From Clostridiales bacterium (GTDB taxonomy: Bacteria > Bacillota > Clostridia > Lachnospirales > Anaerotignaceae), in the NCBI GenBank assembly GCA_019423725.1, contig JAHZAW010000032.1, positions 1 through 27,892 of the forward strand: a stretch of DNA of 27,892 nucleotides, given 5' to 3'. The notes below the pieces were generated by a model. That model was not told the DNA's origin. It searched no databases and saw nothing but the letters and a program-made list of their open reading frames with translations. Positions 8,101 to 16,389 of this stretch are shown in pieces. Numbering within the stretch: the stretch's first letter is position 1; every line of letters begins with the position of its first letter. A program made the translations under genes and the position numbers.

Positions 8101-8475
8101 GCTAAAGCCGTAGGCAAGGTAATCCCTGAACTTAACGGAAAACTTACAGGAATGAGCTTCCGTGTACCTACAATCGACGTATCAGTAGTAGACCTCACAT
8201 GCAGACTTGCAAAGCCCGCAACATATGAAGAGATCAAAGCAGCAGTAAAGAAAGCATCAGAAAATGAACTTAAGGGTATCCTTGACTACACAGAAGACGA
8301 TGTAGTATCAAGCGACTTCCTTGGCGATCCTCATACATCAATCTTTGATGCAAAAGCAGGTATCGCCCTTAACGATAACTTTGTAAAACTTGTAAGCTGG
8401 TATGATAATGAGTGGGGCTACAGCAACAAAGTAGTTGACCTCATCAGCTACATTTCTAAAGTAGATGCTAAATAA
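8101..8475 (+). pseudogene. gap: 3' fragment of glyceraldehyde-3-phosphate dehydrogenase (gap), 5' part missing
   Basis: The frame from 8101 encodes AKAVGKVIPELNGKLTGMSF, then FRVPT, DVSVVDLT, VKLVSWYDNEWGYSNKVVDL and a short tail. This is the C-terminal catalytic-domain end of GAPDH, about the last 124 of some 335 residues. The NAD-binding domain and the active-site cysteine (SCTT region) are absent, so it cannot be an enzyme. Homology stops sharply at about 8100; the upstream bases do not continue the family sequence. There is no Shine-Dalgarno sequence or start, although an internal ATG lies at 8152. Codon use is strongly biased, as in a highly expressed gene, and the frame is undamaged, which suggests a recent event. 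It keeps a normal terminator downstream. A complete gap copy presumably exists elsewhere. Confidence 0.9.
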
Positions 8476-8485
8476 TTTGATATTG

Positions 8486-8515
8486 AAAAAGCACTTCCGA
8501 AAGGGAGTGCTTTTT
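8486..8515 (+). terminator. Rho-independent terminator of the gap remnant
   Basis: AAAAAGCACTTCC (8486-8498), loop GAAA, GGGAGTGCTTTTT (8503-8515): a 13-bp stem with one G-T pair and a GNRA-type tetraloop, ending in T. It sits 10 bp after the gap stop codon. Confidence 0.9.
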
Positions 8516-8525
8516 ATTATAGATA

Positions 8526-8559
8526 CGGGCGGTTCTGTAGACACAAGCCCGCTGTTTTT
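8526..8559 (+). terminator. Possible second terminator hairpin
   Basis: CGGGC (8526-8530) pairs with GCCCG (8547-8551); the inner TTCTGT/ACACAA arms extend the stem with one mismatch, and five T follow at 8555-8559. It lies between the gap remnant and the convergent solute-binding protein gene. It is weaker than the preceding terminator. Confidence 0.4.
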
Positions 8560-8623
8560 GGTCTGTACTTACTTTGATGATATTTTGGCTTTATTTTGAT
8601 TTTATGATGCCTTTATGCTGCTC

Positions 8624-9637
8624 TTATTCTGCTTTTATGGTCTCAACGGCTTTTTCGGCAAAACTGTTGTCGATAAGCTCATCAAAACCTATCCTTCTTG
8701 AAAGCTCTCCGCCTTCTTCCATGATGTCCTCGAACAGCTCGAAATCTTCTTCGCTGTATACGGGGTTGGCCCTCCAAGTATCCTGGCTCTTATATCTTTC
8801 TACTATGCCGGTAAGGGTCTCCACATCATTTTCCGGGAAATAGGGCTGAATGACTTCTGCGATCTCTTCTGTTGTGTGGCTATCGGTCCAGAGCTGGCCT
8901 TTATAAATGGCATTGGTGAATTTCTGGATAATATCGGGGTTAGCTTCCATATATTCTGAAGATGCCATATATACGGTATAGGGGATGAAGCCGCATTCTG
9001 TGCCAAGGGAGGCTACAACATATCCTACGCCTTCCTGTTCAAGGGATGTGGCTGTGGGCTCAAATTCCACCGTATAGTCTCCGACATCAGCCGCAAAGGC
9101 TCCAGATGTAGACTCAAAGGATATGTTGTTTATTACTTCTACATCGGTGCCTAATTCAAAGCCCTTCTGCTTAAGGACATACTCAAGTACCAGTTCAGGC
9201 ATACCGCCCTTTCTTCCGCCGATGACTGATTTGCCCTTAAGGGAGCTCCAGTCAAAGTTTTCCTCGTCACTTCTGGAAATAAGGAAGTTTCCGGCCCTCT
9301 GGGTGAGCTGGGCAAAGGCCTTTACACTGTCCTCACGGCCTTCATTGATGATGTATATGCCGGCTTCCGTTCCAAGAAGGGCGATGTCTGCTGAGTCTGA
9401 AAGAAGAGCTGTCATACTTTTGTCCGCTCCGTTTCCGATAGACATTTCTATTTCAAGGCCTTCTTCTTCAAAATATCCGTTTGCCAGTGCCACATACTGT
9501 GGAGCGTAAAAAACAGAATGTACCACCTCATTCAATCTGACTTTAGTAAGGCCGCTGCTTTCATCCGCCGATGAGCACCCTGCGACAAGACATATGGCGG
9601 CAGCTGCTGCTGTAACTGCTGAAAGAATTTTTTTCAT
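8624..9637 (-). CDS. ABC transporter solute-binding lipoprotein, NMT1/SsuA-like
   Basis: This extracytoplasmic 337-residue binding protein is of the NMT1/THI5/SsuA kind, which captures small organic ligands such as sulfonates, nitrate-like anions or pyrimidine precursors for an ABC importer. The N terminus is a lipoprotein signal peptide (MKKILSAVTAAAAAICLVAGC) with the lipobox cysteine at residue 21. The segment VFYAPQYVALANGYFEEEGL is the family's hallmark, followed by ADIALLGTEAGI. The start is supported by GGAGG six bases upstream of the ATG. In usual operons a permease and an ATPase follow; here the downstream side is the gap remnant on the opposite strand, so the transporter partners are missing from this locus. 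The ligand cannot be read from sequence. Confidence 0.88.
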   Translation of the reverse strand: MKKILSAVTAAAAAICLVAGCSSADESSGLTKVRLNEVVHSVFYAPQYVALANGYFEEEGLEIEMSIGNGADKSMTALLSDSADIALLGTEAGIYIINEGREDSVKAFAQLTQRAGNFLISRSDEENFDWSSLKGKSVIGGRKGGMPELVLEYVLKQKGFELGTDVEVINNISFESTSGAFAADVGDYTVEFEPTATSLEQEGVGYVVASLGTECGFIPYTVYMASSEYMEANPDIIQKFTNAIYKGQLWTDSHTTEEIAEVIQPYFPENDVETLTGIVERYKSQDTWRANPVYSEEDFELFEDIMEEGGELSRRIGFDELIDNSFAEKAVETIKAE

Positions 9638-9799
9638 GGGGTTCCTCCAATGGGCTATATGTTTTCAATATATGAATAAAAACTCAATTGTTGCGTTGTC
9701 CTGTTATTTTTTATGTATTTATGTATCAGGACGTGCGGAGTATGCATAAGAATGCCGGCAAATTAATAAAAAAGTAATGTCATTCCACTTAAAATAGTG

Positions 9800-9805
9800 T
9801 ATAAT
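9800..9805 (+). promoter_or_regulatory. Probable -10 element upstream of polA
   Basis: A perfect TATAAT at 9800-9805 lies about 110 bp upstream of the polA ATG. No good -35 hexamer is seen at 16-18 bp spacing, so the assignment is tentative. Confidence 0.4.
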
Positions 9806-9830
9806 ATTTTTTAGCCTAATATTAAGATAC

Positions 9831-9859
9831 ATAAAGCTGTTATATTTATGAAGCTTTAT
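9831..9859 (+). repeat. Inverted repeat in the polA leader
   Basis: ATAAAGCT (9831-9838) and AGCTTTAT (9852-9859) are exact inverted copies around a 13-base loop, about 55 bp before polA. No T-tract follows, so it is not a normal terminator. It may be an operator or a weak leader hairpin. Confidence 0.4.
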
Positions 9860-9914
9860 ATCTGGGATAAAATATAGGCAGGTAAGTTGCCGCGAATGAT
9901 TTTGGAGGATACAA

Positions 9915-12551
9915 ATGGCGGAAAAATTAATGATAATAGACGGAAACAGCATAGTTAACAGGGCCTTTTACGGCGTTCCTCTCCTTACGGATTCCGAGGG
10001 AAGATACACAAACGGCGTATATGGCTTTTTAAACATATTTTTTAAACTTTTTGATGAGGAAAATCCCGATTATGTGGGAGTTGCCTTTGACCTGCATGCG
10101 CCCACTTTTAGACATAAGATGTTTTCTGATTATAAGGGCACAAGAAAGGGAATGCCTGAGGAACTCAGGGGACAGATGCCCATACTTAAAGAGGTGCTGA
10201 AGGCCATGAACATAGCCTGCTTTGAAAAGGAAGGCTATGAGGCCGATGACATACTTGGCACCCTTGCCAGGATGGGAGAGAAAAAGGGCTTTGATACGAC
10301 TGTTATTTCAGGCGACAGGGACCTTCTTCAGATTTGTACTGAAAAGACAAAGGTAAGGATACCCAAGACATCAAAGGGAAGAACAGAGGTAGAGGACTAC
10401 GGACCGGATGAGGTAATGGAAAAATACGGTGTCACACCCTCTGAATTTATAGAAGTAAAGGCACTCATGGGAGATGCTGGTGATAATGTGCCTGGTGTTC
10501 CCGGCATTGGCGAAAAGACTGCCATAAAGATAATACAGCAGTATAAGACAGTTGAAAACGCCATAGAGAATTATGAGAGTGTAAAACCTAAGAAAGCGTC
10601 GGAGAACCTGAAAACATACGCTGAACAGGCCAGACTTTCAAGGGTGCTCGTGGAAATAGACACCAATGCACCCATAGAGGCGGACTTTGAGCAGATGAAG
10701 GCAGGAAGACCCTATTCTGAGGATACATACAGTCTGTTTAAAAAACTTGGATTCAAAAGTATGCTTGAGAGGGTAAAGACAGAAAGTGCTGACAATAAGA
10801 CGGAAATACTCATACTCAAGGACAGAAATGACGTTGAGAACTTTGTAAATAAACTTAAGGGCGAAACGGCCTATGTGATAATTTCAGACAATGACAAAAT
10901 ACAGGGCATAGCCTTTGCCGGAGAAAATGTGACTGCCTGGGCTGAGTGCGGAGAAAATTTTTCTGACACAGAACTGGCGGAAAGCGTAAAGGGCTTTTTC
11001 ACAGGCGATATAAAGAAGATAGCCCATGACGGCAAAAAAGACATAAGGATACTCAGAAAATACGGAATGGAAATAGAGCCGTTTATATTTGATACAGCAA
11101 TAGCGGCTTATATACTGAACCCCATGAGGGATACCTATAATTATGATGATATATCGTCGGAGTTTTTAGGTGAGATATGCCCTTCGGAAGAGGAGATACT
11201 TGGAAAGGGAAAATCCAAAATAAGCATATTTGACCTGGAGAGTGAAAAGAGGGCGGAGTTTGCCGCAAGACAGGCCCTTGTCAACTACAGAGCCAAATAT
11301 GTGATGGATAAAAAGCTGGAAGAAAACGGCCAGAAATCCCTGTATTATGATATAGAGCTTCCTCTTATATTCGTTCTGGCGGATATGGAGCACTATGGCA
11401 TAAAAGTGGACAAAAAGACACTGGAGAAGTATCAGGCATCCCTTGAGGAGAGCATCGAGGAGACAACAAAGGAAATATATGAGCTGGTAGGTGAGGAATT
11501 TAATATAAATTCACCTAAACAGCTGGGCACCATACTTTTTGAAAAACTGGGCCTTCACGGTGGAAAAAAGACAAAGACGGGATATTCCACGGCGGCTGAA
11601 GTGCTGGAGAGCCTTAAGTATGAGAGCCCCATCGTGGAGAAGATACTTTACTACAGACAGATAGCGAAGCTTAAGAGCACATATGCGGATGGACTTTTAG
11701 CGGTTATAAATGAGTCTGACAGCAGGATATATTCCACATTCAACCAGACCATAACAGCAACGGGAAGGATAAGCTCCACTGAGCCAAATCTTCAGAATAT
11801 ACCCGTAAGGCTTGAACTGGGCAGGGAATTCAGAAAGGTATTCATACCCGATGATGGATTCGTATTTGTGGATGCGGACTATTCCCAGATTGAGCTGAGG
11901 GTGCTGGCGCATATGGCTGATGATGCCACTCTTATAAACGCCTTCAAAGAAGGACAGGATATACACCGTCTTACAGCATCCCAGGTATTCAATGTGGACT
12001 TTGATAAGGTAACGTCCAAACAGAGAAGCGATGCAAAGGCTGTAAATTTTGGTATAATTTACGGAATGGGAGCATTTTCCCTGGCAAAGGATCTGGGCAT
12101 AACTAAAAAGATGGCCGAAGATTATATAAACGGCTATTTTGCCAAGTATCCCAATATCAAAAAATACATGGATAAGACCGTTGAGGATGCGGCAGCCAAT
12201 GGATATGTGAGCACCATATACGGCAGAAGACGCCCCGTACCGGAAATAAATTCCGGAAACTTCAACAGGCGTGCCTTTGGCGAGCGTGTAGCCATGAATA
12301 TGCCTATACAGGGAAGCGCTGCGGACATAATAAAGATAGCCATGATAAATGTGGCAAAGAAAATAAAAGAGAACGATCTCAAGTCAAGGCTCATACTTCA
12401 GGTCCATGACGAACTGCTTATAGAAGCGGCTGAGGACGAAGTTGAGTTTGTGAAAGAGATGCTTAAAAATGAAATGGAAAATGCGGCAGACCTGAAAGTG
12501 CCCATGGATGTGGATGTACACAGCGGCATGAGCTGGTTTGAGGCAAAATAA
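9915..12551 (+). CDS. polA: DNA polymerase I
   Basis: This repair and Okazaki-fragment polymerase has 878 residues. Residues 1-290 are the 5'-3' exonuclease (IDGNSIVNRAFYG; YEADDILGTLA; SGDRDLLQI; MGDAGDNVPGVPGIGEKTA). Residues about 300-480 are the 3'-5' exonuclease-like domain, but the DxE motif of exo I is replaced (IISDNDKIQG), so proofreading is probably absent, as in Bacillus Pol I. Residues about 490-878 are the family A polymerase: TGRISSTEPNLQNIPVR, motif A DADYSQIELRVLAH, the O-helix RSDAKAVNFGIIYGM and motif C QVHDELLIEA. Start ATG with GGAGG eight bases upstream. It heads a plus-strand cluster, with coaE 9 bp downstream. Confidence 0.98.
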   Translation: MAEKLMIIDGNSIVNRAFYGVPLLTDSEGRYTNGVYGFLNIFFKLFDEENPDYVGVAFDLHAPTFRHKMFSDYKGTRKGMPEELRGQMPILKEVLKAMNIACFEKEGYEADDILGTLARMGEKKGFDTTVISGDRDLLQICTEKTKVRIPKTSKGRTEVEDYGPDEVMEKYGVTPSEFIEVKALMGDAGDNVPGVPGIGEKTAIKIIQQYKTVENAIENYESVKPKKASENLKTYAEQARLSRVLVEIDTNAPIEADFEQMKAGRPYSEDTYSLFKKLGFKSMLERVKTESADNKTEILILKDRNDVENFVNKLKGETAYVIISDNDKIQGIAFAGENVTAWAECGENFSDTELAESVKGFFTGDIKKIAHDGKKDIRILRKYGMEIEPFIFDTAIAAYILNPMRDTYNYDDISSEFLGEICPSEEEILGKGKSKISIFDLESEKRAEFAARQALVNYRAKYVMDKKLEENGQKSLYYDIELPLIFVLADMEHYGIKVDKKTLEKYQASLEESIEETTKEIYELVGEEFNINSPKQLGTILFEKLGLHGGKKTKTGYSTAAEVLESLKYESPIVEKILYYRQIAKLKSTYADGLLAVINESDSRIYSTFNQTITATGRISSTEPNLQNIPVRLELGREFRKVFIPDDGFVFVDADYSQIELRVLAHMADDATLINAFKEGQDIHRLTASQVFNVDFDKVTSKQRSDAKAVNFGIIYGMGAFSLAKDLGITKKMAEDYINGYFAKYPNIKKYMDKTVEDAAANGYVSTIYGRRRPVPEINSGNFNRRAFGERVAMNMPIQGSAADIIKIAMINVAKKIKENDLKSRLILQVHDELLIEAAEDEVEFVKEMLKNEMENAADLKVPMDVDVHSGMSWFEAK

Positions 12552-12560
12552 GGTGATAGT

Positions 12561-13145
12561 ATGAAAATTATCGGATTGACCGGAGGAACAGGCAGCGGAA
12601 AGGGGTTCGTATCAGAAAGACTGAAGGCCAGGAGGGCCTTTGTTATGGACGCCGACGCCATAGCCCATGAGATAATTGAAAAGGGTAAGCCTGCCTATGA
12701 TGAGATAGTAGATTATTTTGGTAAAGACATACTGGATGAAAATGGGGAGATAATCAGGAGAAAACTGGGTGATATTGTTTTTTCTGATAAGGATAAGCTT
12801 GCCTTTTTAAATTCATGCACCCATAAGTACATAAATATGGAAATAATGAAGAAAATAGAAGAAGTGAAGCCTCAGACCAACGTATATTCAGCCATCGTTA
12901 TCGATGCACCGCTTCTGGCGGAGGCAGGCCTTACGGACATATGCGATGATATATGGGTGGTATATGCGGATAGCGAAGTAAGGGTAAAAAGGATAATGGA
13001 GAGAGATTCCATTACCGAAGAACAGGCAAGAAACAGGATAGCTTCCCAGAAGTCATGGGAGGAGTATAAGGAGCTTGGGGCTATTATAATCGATAACAGT
13101 TCTGATGATGAAAATGTTGAGAGGCAGCTGGATTCGCTGCTTTGA
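12561..13145 (+). CDS. coaE: Dephospho-CoA kinase
   Basis: This enzyme performs the last step of coenzyme A synthesis, phosphorylating the 3'-hydroxyl of dephospho-CoA with ATP in the cytoplasm. The 194-residue length is normal. It begins MKIIGLTGGTGSGKGFVSE, containing the P-loop GGTGSGKG. DADAIAHEI follows at about residues 31-39 and VIDAPLLAEAGL at about 113-124; both are characteristic CoaE motifs. The lid-like region VKRIMERDSITEEQARNRIASQ is also present. The ATG start is preceded by AGGTGATAGT, only 9 bp after polA. Pairing of polA and coaE is common in Firmicutes, which supports the call. Confidence 0.96.
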   Translation: MKIIGLTGGTGSGKGFVSERLKARRAFVMDADAIAHEIIEKGKPAYDEIVDYFGKDILDENGEIIRRKLGDIVFSDKDKLAFLNSCTHKYINMEIMKKIEEVKPQTNVYSAIVIDAPLLAEAGLTDICDDIWVVYADSEVRVKRIMERDSITEEQARNRIASQKSWEEYKELGAIIIDNSSDDENVERQLDSLL

Positions 13146-13168
13146 TGGAATAAAACAGGGAGTTTATA

Positions 13169-13729
13169 ATGGGAAAAACTAAAAAAATTGCGGCAGCGGC
13201 TGTTATAATAATAATTGCCGCCCTGCTCTTATACAGATTTTACGTTATTCCGAATATACTTTATCCTACAAAATACAGTGAGTATGTTGACATATATTCG
13301 GAAGAATATGGACTTGAGAAAACTGTTGTATATGCGGTAATAAAGGCAGAGAGCGGATTTGATGCCGATACCCGTTCGCATACGGGAGCCAGGGGCCTTA
13401 TGCAGATAATGCCTGAGACAGGAGAATGGGCAGCTGATATAATAGGGCTTGAGGATTATGATCCGGAGAAGCTCTATGAGCCTGATACCAATATACACAT
13501 AGGGTGCTGGTATCTTAGGTATCTGCTGGATATGTATGAGGATAATCTTCCCACGGCTCTTGCGGCATATAACGCAGGTCTTGGCAATGTTTCCAGCTGG
13601 CTTAAGGATTCTTCCTACAGTGCCGACGGAAGTTCCCTTGACTCCATACCATATAAGGAAACAGAAGGTTATATTGAAAAAACAATGAAATACATTGATG
13701 ATTATAACAGATATTATAAGGAGCTTTAA
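13169..13729 (+). CDS. Membrane-anchored lytic transglycosylase (SLT domain)
   Basis: This peptidoglycan-cleaving enzyme acts outside the membrane. The 186-residue protein has a single N-terminal transmembrane helix (about residues 7-24, Ala/Ile-rich after MGKTKK) with no lipobox or clear cleavage site. An SLT/Slt70-type catalytic domain occupies about residues 36-180. The catalytic glutamate is E61 in IKAESGF, followed by GARGLMQIMPETG and ALAAYNAGLGNVSSWL, the three conserved family blocks. It starts 23 bp after coaE with AGGGAG upstream. It resembles the short transglycosylases commonly found next to coaE in Clostridia. A role in cell-wall turnover or spore formation is possible; the sequence does not say which. 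Confidence 0.94.
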   Translation: MGKTKKIAAAAVIIIIAALLLYRFYVIPNILYPTKYSEYVDIYSEEYGLEKTVVYAVIKAESGFDADTRSHTGARGLMQIMPETGEWAADIIGLEDYDPEKLYEPDTNIHIGCWYLRYLLDMYEDNLPTALAAYNAGLGNVSSWLKDSSYSADGSSLDSIPYKETEGYIEKTMKYIDDYNRYYKEL

Positions 13730-13730
13730 A

Positions 13731-15347
13731 ATGAAAAAAATCACAGCGGTTTTATGTATCATTTTGTTTGCTGTGACAGGCTGCAGCAAAAATGCGCAGA
13801 CAAGGACTGTTGAAGGGGAAATAACAGGGCAGGGAGCCTCCATAGACACGGAGACTGACAATGAGGATTATCTTACCATATCATCAAATATGGCCAAAAC
13901 TTTGAATCCTCTTGTAAATTCAGATGAGACCGTGGATGCTGCCTTATCACTGCTTTATGAAAAGCTGATAGTGATCGATGCCCAGGGAAAGGCGCAGCCA
14001 AATATTGCCGACAGCTGGACCTTTGATGATGATGGAAGCACGGTATATATAAATCTTAAAAATAATGTATGTTTTTCAGATGGCACCAGGCTTACGGCCT
14101 ATGATGTGGCTTATTCCCTTAAAACCATAGATAACGCGGAAAATTCATATTATAAAAGCTGTGTGGATAATATAAAGACTTGGTCAGTTACCGGGGATTA
14201 CAGCATAAGCGTTACATTTTATGGTTCAACGGGCAGGAACATATATTATCTGGCCATACCCATCATAAGCAGGACATTTTACGGCGGAGAATATGCCGAT
14301 GAGGAGACCAACACTGATACGGCTCTTGGAACGGGATATTATAGATTTGAAAGCTATGAAAAACCTGATAAACTTACTCTTATAGCTTCCCTCAACTGTT
14401 TTAAGGGAATGGCTGGGGTAAACCGTATCGATGTTATAATGACAAAGGATTCAGAAACAACTATAAATCTTTTCTCCCAGGGCATCACTGATATAATAGC
14501 CGTTGACAGTACAAAAGCCGGTGATGCGGCTGGAAGGATAGGAGTAAAGAGCACACCCTATAAGACCAACGAATATGATTTTATAGGATTTAATTTCAAT
14601 AATGAGATACTTAAGGACAGAAACGTGCGCCAGGCCATTGCCTATGCCATAGATAAGGACAGCCTGATAGAGGGCATATATCTTGGCAATGCTGAAAAGG
14701 CATATTCGCCTGTAAGTTCGTCTTCGTGGCTGTATGACAGTTCCGTTTATGGGTATGATTATGACCTGTCAGTGGCCAAAATGCTCTTGGAACAGTCAGG
14801 ATGGATGTTCAGAAGCGGCAGTGATGATGTAAGACAGAGCAGCGGAGACAGTCCTAAGAAACTTTCCCTCAGCATACTTGTTAACGGAGAAAATAATGAA
14901 AGAAAACAGGTAGGAATCAAACTTGCCGAATCATTAGAAGGCCTTGGATTTGAAATAGTACTTGAAACAGTCAATTTTGACACATATAAACAGAGACTTG
15001 AAAATGGAAGCTATGATATTTTCATAGGGACATGGAATCTTTCTCCCGTTGAAGACTATACGTTTATGTTTGGTTCACAGGAGCTCAACGGTGAGGACTG
15101 GAACCTTATAAACTACAGCAGCACAAAGATGGATGAATATCTTACAGCCTGCAGGGCGGCGGTCAGTGATGAGGATATGAAAGCAGCCTATTCATCCCTT
15201 CAAAAATATATATCCCAGGAGCTTCCATATATAAGCCTTGTATTCAGAGAATCTAATCTCTATACAAGCTCAAGGATAGACGGAGATATGGCGCCGATAA
15301 TGTATAGTGTCTACAATGGTATTGAAAAGGTAAAGATCAAGGAATGA
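13731..15347 (+). CDS. Family 5 (oligopeptide/nickel type) ABC solute-binding lipoprotein
   Basis: This extracytoplasmic binding protein is of the SBP_bac_5/DppA/OppA type. I chose the ATG at 13731, giving 538 residues: it has AAGGAG eight bases upstream and directly opens a lipoprotein signal, MKKITAVLCIILFAVTGC, with the lipobox cysteine at residue 18. An in-frame ATG at 13695 would overlap the previous gene and bury the signal. Family features include ADSWTFDDDGSTVYINLKNN, FSDGTRLTAYDVAYSL, GFNFNNEILKDRNVRQAIAY and the C-terminal DIFIGTWNLSP. The start lies 1 bp after the transglycosylase stop. No permease or ATPase gene accompanies it, so it must share a transporter encoded elsewhere or have another function. 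Confidence 0.93.
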   Translation: MKKITAVLCIILFAVTGCSKNAQTRTVEGEITGQGASIDTETDNEDYLTISSNMAKTLNPLVNSDETVDAALSLLYEKLIVIDAQGKAQPNIADSWTFDDDGSTVYINLKNNVCFSDGTRLTAYDVAYSLKTIDNAENSYYKSCVDNIKTWSVTGDYSISVTFYGSTGRNIYYLAIPIISRTFYGGEYADEETNTDTALGTGYYRFESYEKPDKLTLIASLNCFKGMAGVNRIDVIMTKDSETTINLFSQGITDIIAVDSTKAGDAAGRIGVKSTPYKTNEYDFIGFNFNNEILKDRNVRQAIAYAIDKDSLIEGIYLGNAEKAYSPVSSSSWLYDSSVYGYDYDLSVAKMLLEQSGWMFRSGSDDVRQSSGDSPKKLSLSILVNGENNERKQVGIKLAESLEGLGFEIVLETVNFDTYKQRLENGSYDIFIGTWNLSPVEDYTFMFGSQELNGEDWNLINYSSTKMDEYLTACRAAVSDEDMKAAYSSLQKYISQELPYISLVFRESNLYTSSRIDGDMAPIMYSVYNGIEKVKIKE

Positions 15348-15392
15348 TATAGCTGATATTTAAACTTAGAAACTGACAGAGGGGTGAGGATT

Positions 15393-16385
15393 TTGTCGCA
15401 GTTAAGACAGGATATTTTGACCGGGGAATGGGTCATTTTTGCCGGAAACAGAATGAGGCGGCCCTATGATTTCATAAAAAAGAGCGTCCCTAAAACAGCG
15501 GATAAAAGAGAATGTCAGTTTTGCCCGGGAAATGAGCATCTTACTACCGAGCCGGTTTATCAGGATGGAGACAACGGCCAATGGAGCATAAGAGCCTTTC
15601 CCAATAAATTCCCTGCTGTGGATACGGGGGATGACTATATGTGTTCAGACGGAGAGGGCTTTTATACGAGCTGCTGTGGAAAGGGGATACACGAGGTCAT
15701 AGTGGATACTCCAGATCATCTTGAGATAATCGAGGATTTTTCCGTTGAGCACATATATAGAGTATTTAAGGTCCTCAGATTGAGATACGAAGATATAATG
15801 TCAAAGGACTTTATAAAATATGTCCAGATATTCAAAAACTGCGGGCCTGATGCGGGAGCATCCATAATGCATTCCCACTGGCAGATAATAGGTGTGCCTG
15901 TGGTGCCCAGTGAGCAGACAAACATAGTAAACAGCATGGAGAACTATAGAAGTAAAAATAATAAATGTGTTATTTGCTCAATAATGGAGCACGAAAGGGA
16001 AAAGAAGATAAGAATGATTTCTGAAAATGAGCATTTTATCGCGATTGCCCCCTATGCTTCTAAAATGACCTATGAATGCGATATAATACCAAAAGAACAT
16101 ATATCCCATTTTTCCCAAATGGATGACGAAAAGCTTTCAGCACTGGCACATATGCTCAAGGATATATTGTCTGCTGTAAAAACATTAAGAAAGGGTGTAT
16201 GTTATAACCTGTGTTTTGAGGATACTCCCAAGGGATATGACGGACACTGGTTTATGAAGGTGCTGCCAAGAATGGGGAATCTGGCAGGGTTTGAATACGG
16301 CACCAGCAGTTATATAAATCCCGTGCTGCCTGAGGATGCCGCAGCCTATATAAGAAAAACAATTTCTGAAAACAACAGAGGATAA
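15393..16385 (+). CDS. galT: Galactose-1-phosphate uridylyltransferase (GalT family, HIT superfamily)
   Basis: This nucleotidyltransferase moves UMP between UDP-glucose and galactose-1-phosphate (Leloir pathway) or performs a closely related sugar-phosphate exchange. I chose TTG at 15393 (330 residues, MSQLRQDILTGEWVIFAGNR) because AGAGGGGTGAGG lies just upstream. GTG at 15384 would sit inside that ribosome site. A CxxC zinc-type pair is in CQFCPGNE, with a second pair CVIC in the middle. The active-site triad is HSHWQ within GASIMHSHWQIIG, and a second HIT-like half ends in GHWFMKVLPRMG. No galK or galE is adjacent. Some family members are ADP-sugar phosphorylases, so exact specificity is uncertain. 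Confidence 0.88.
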   Translation: MSQLRQDILTGEWVIFAGNRMRRPYDFIKKSVPKTADKRECQFCPGNEHLTTEPVYQDGDNGQWSIRAFPNKFPAVDTGDDYMCSDGEGFYTSCCGKGIHEVIVDTPDHLEIIEDFSVEHIYRVFKVLRLRYEDIMSKDFIKYVQIFKNCGPDAGASIMHSHWQIIGVPVVPSEQTNIVNSMENYRSKNNKCVICSIMEHEREKKIRMISENEHFIAIAPYASKMTYECDIIPKEHISHFSQMDDEKLSALAHMLKDILSAVKTLRKGVCYNLCFEDTPKGYDGHWFMKVLPRMGNLAGFEYGTSSYINPVLPEDAAAYIRKTISENNRG

Positions 16386-16389
16386 AAAT

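Noticed and set aside
8574..8843. Small Ser/Leu-rich plus-strand open frame
   Set aside because: Antisense to the C-terminal part of the solute-binding protein gene; no ribosome site.
13229..13861. Long minus-strand open frame (about 210 codons) opposite the transglycosylase
   Set aside because: It lies wholly opposite well-supported plus-strand genes, has no ribosome site and no recognisable motif.
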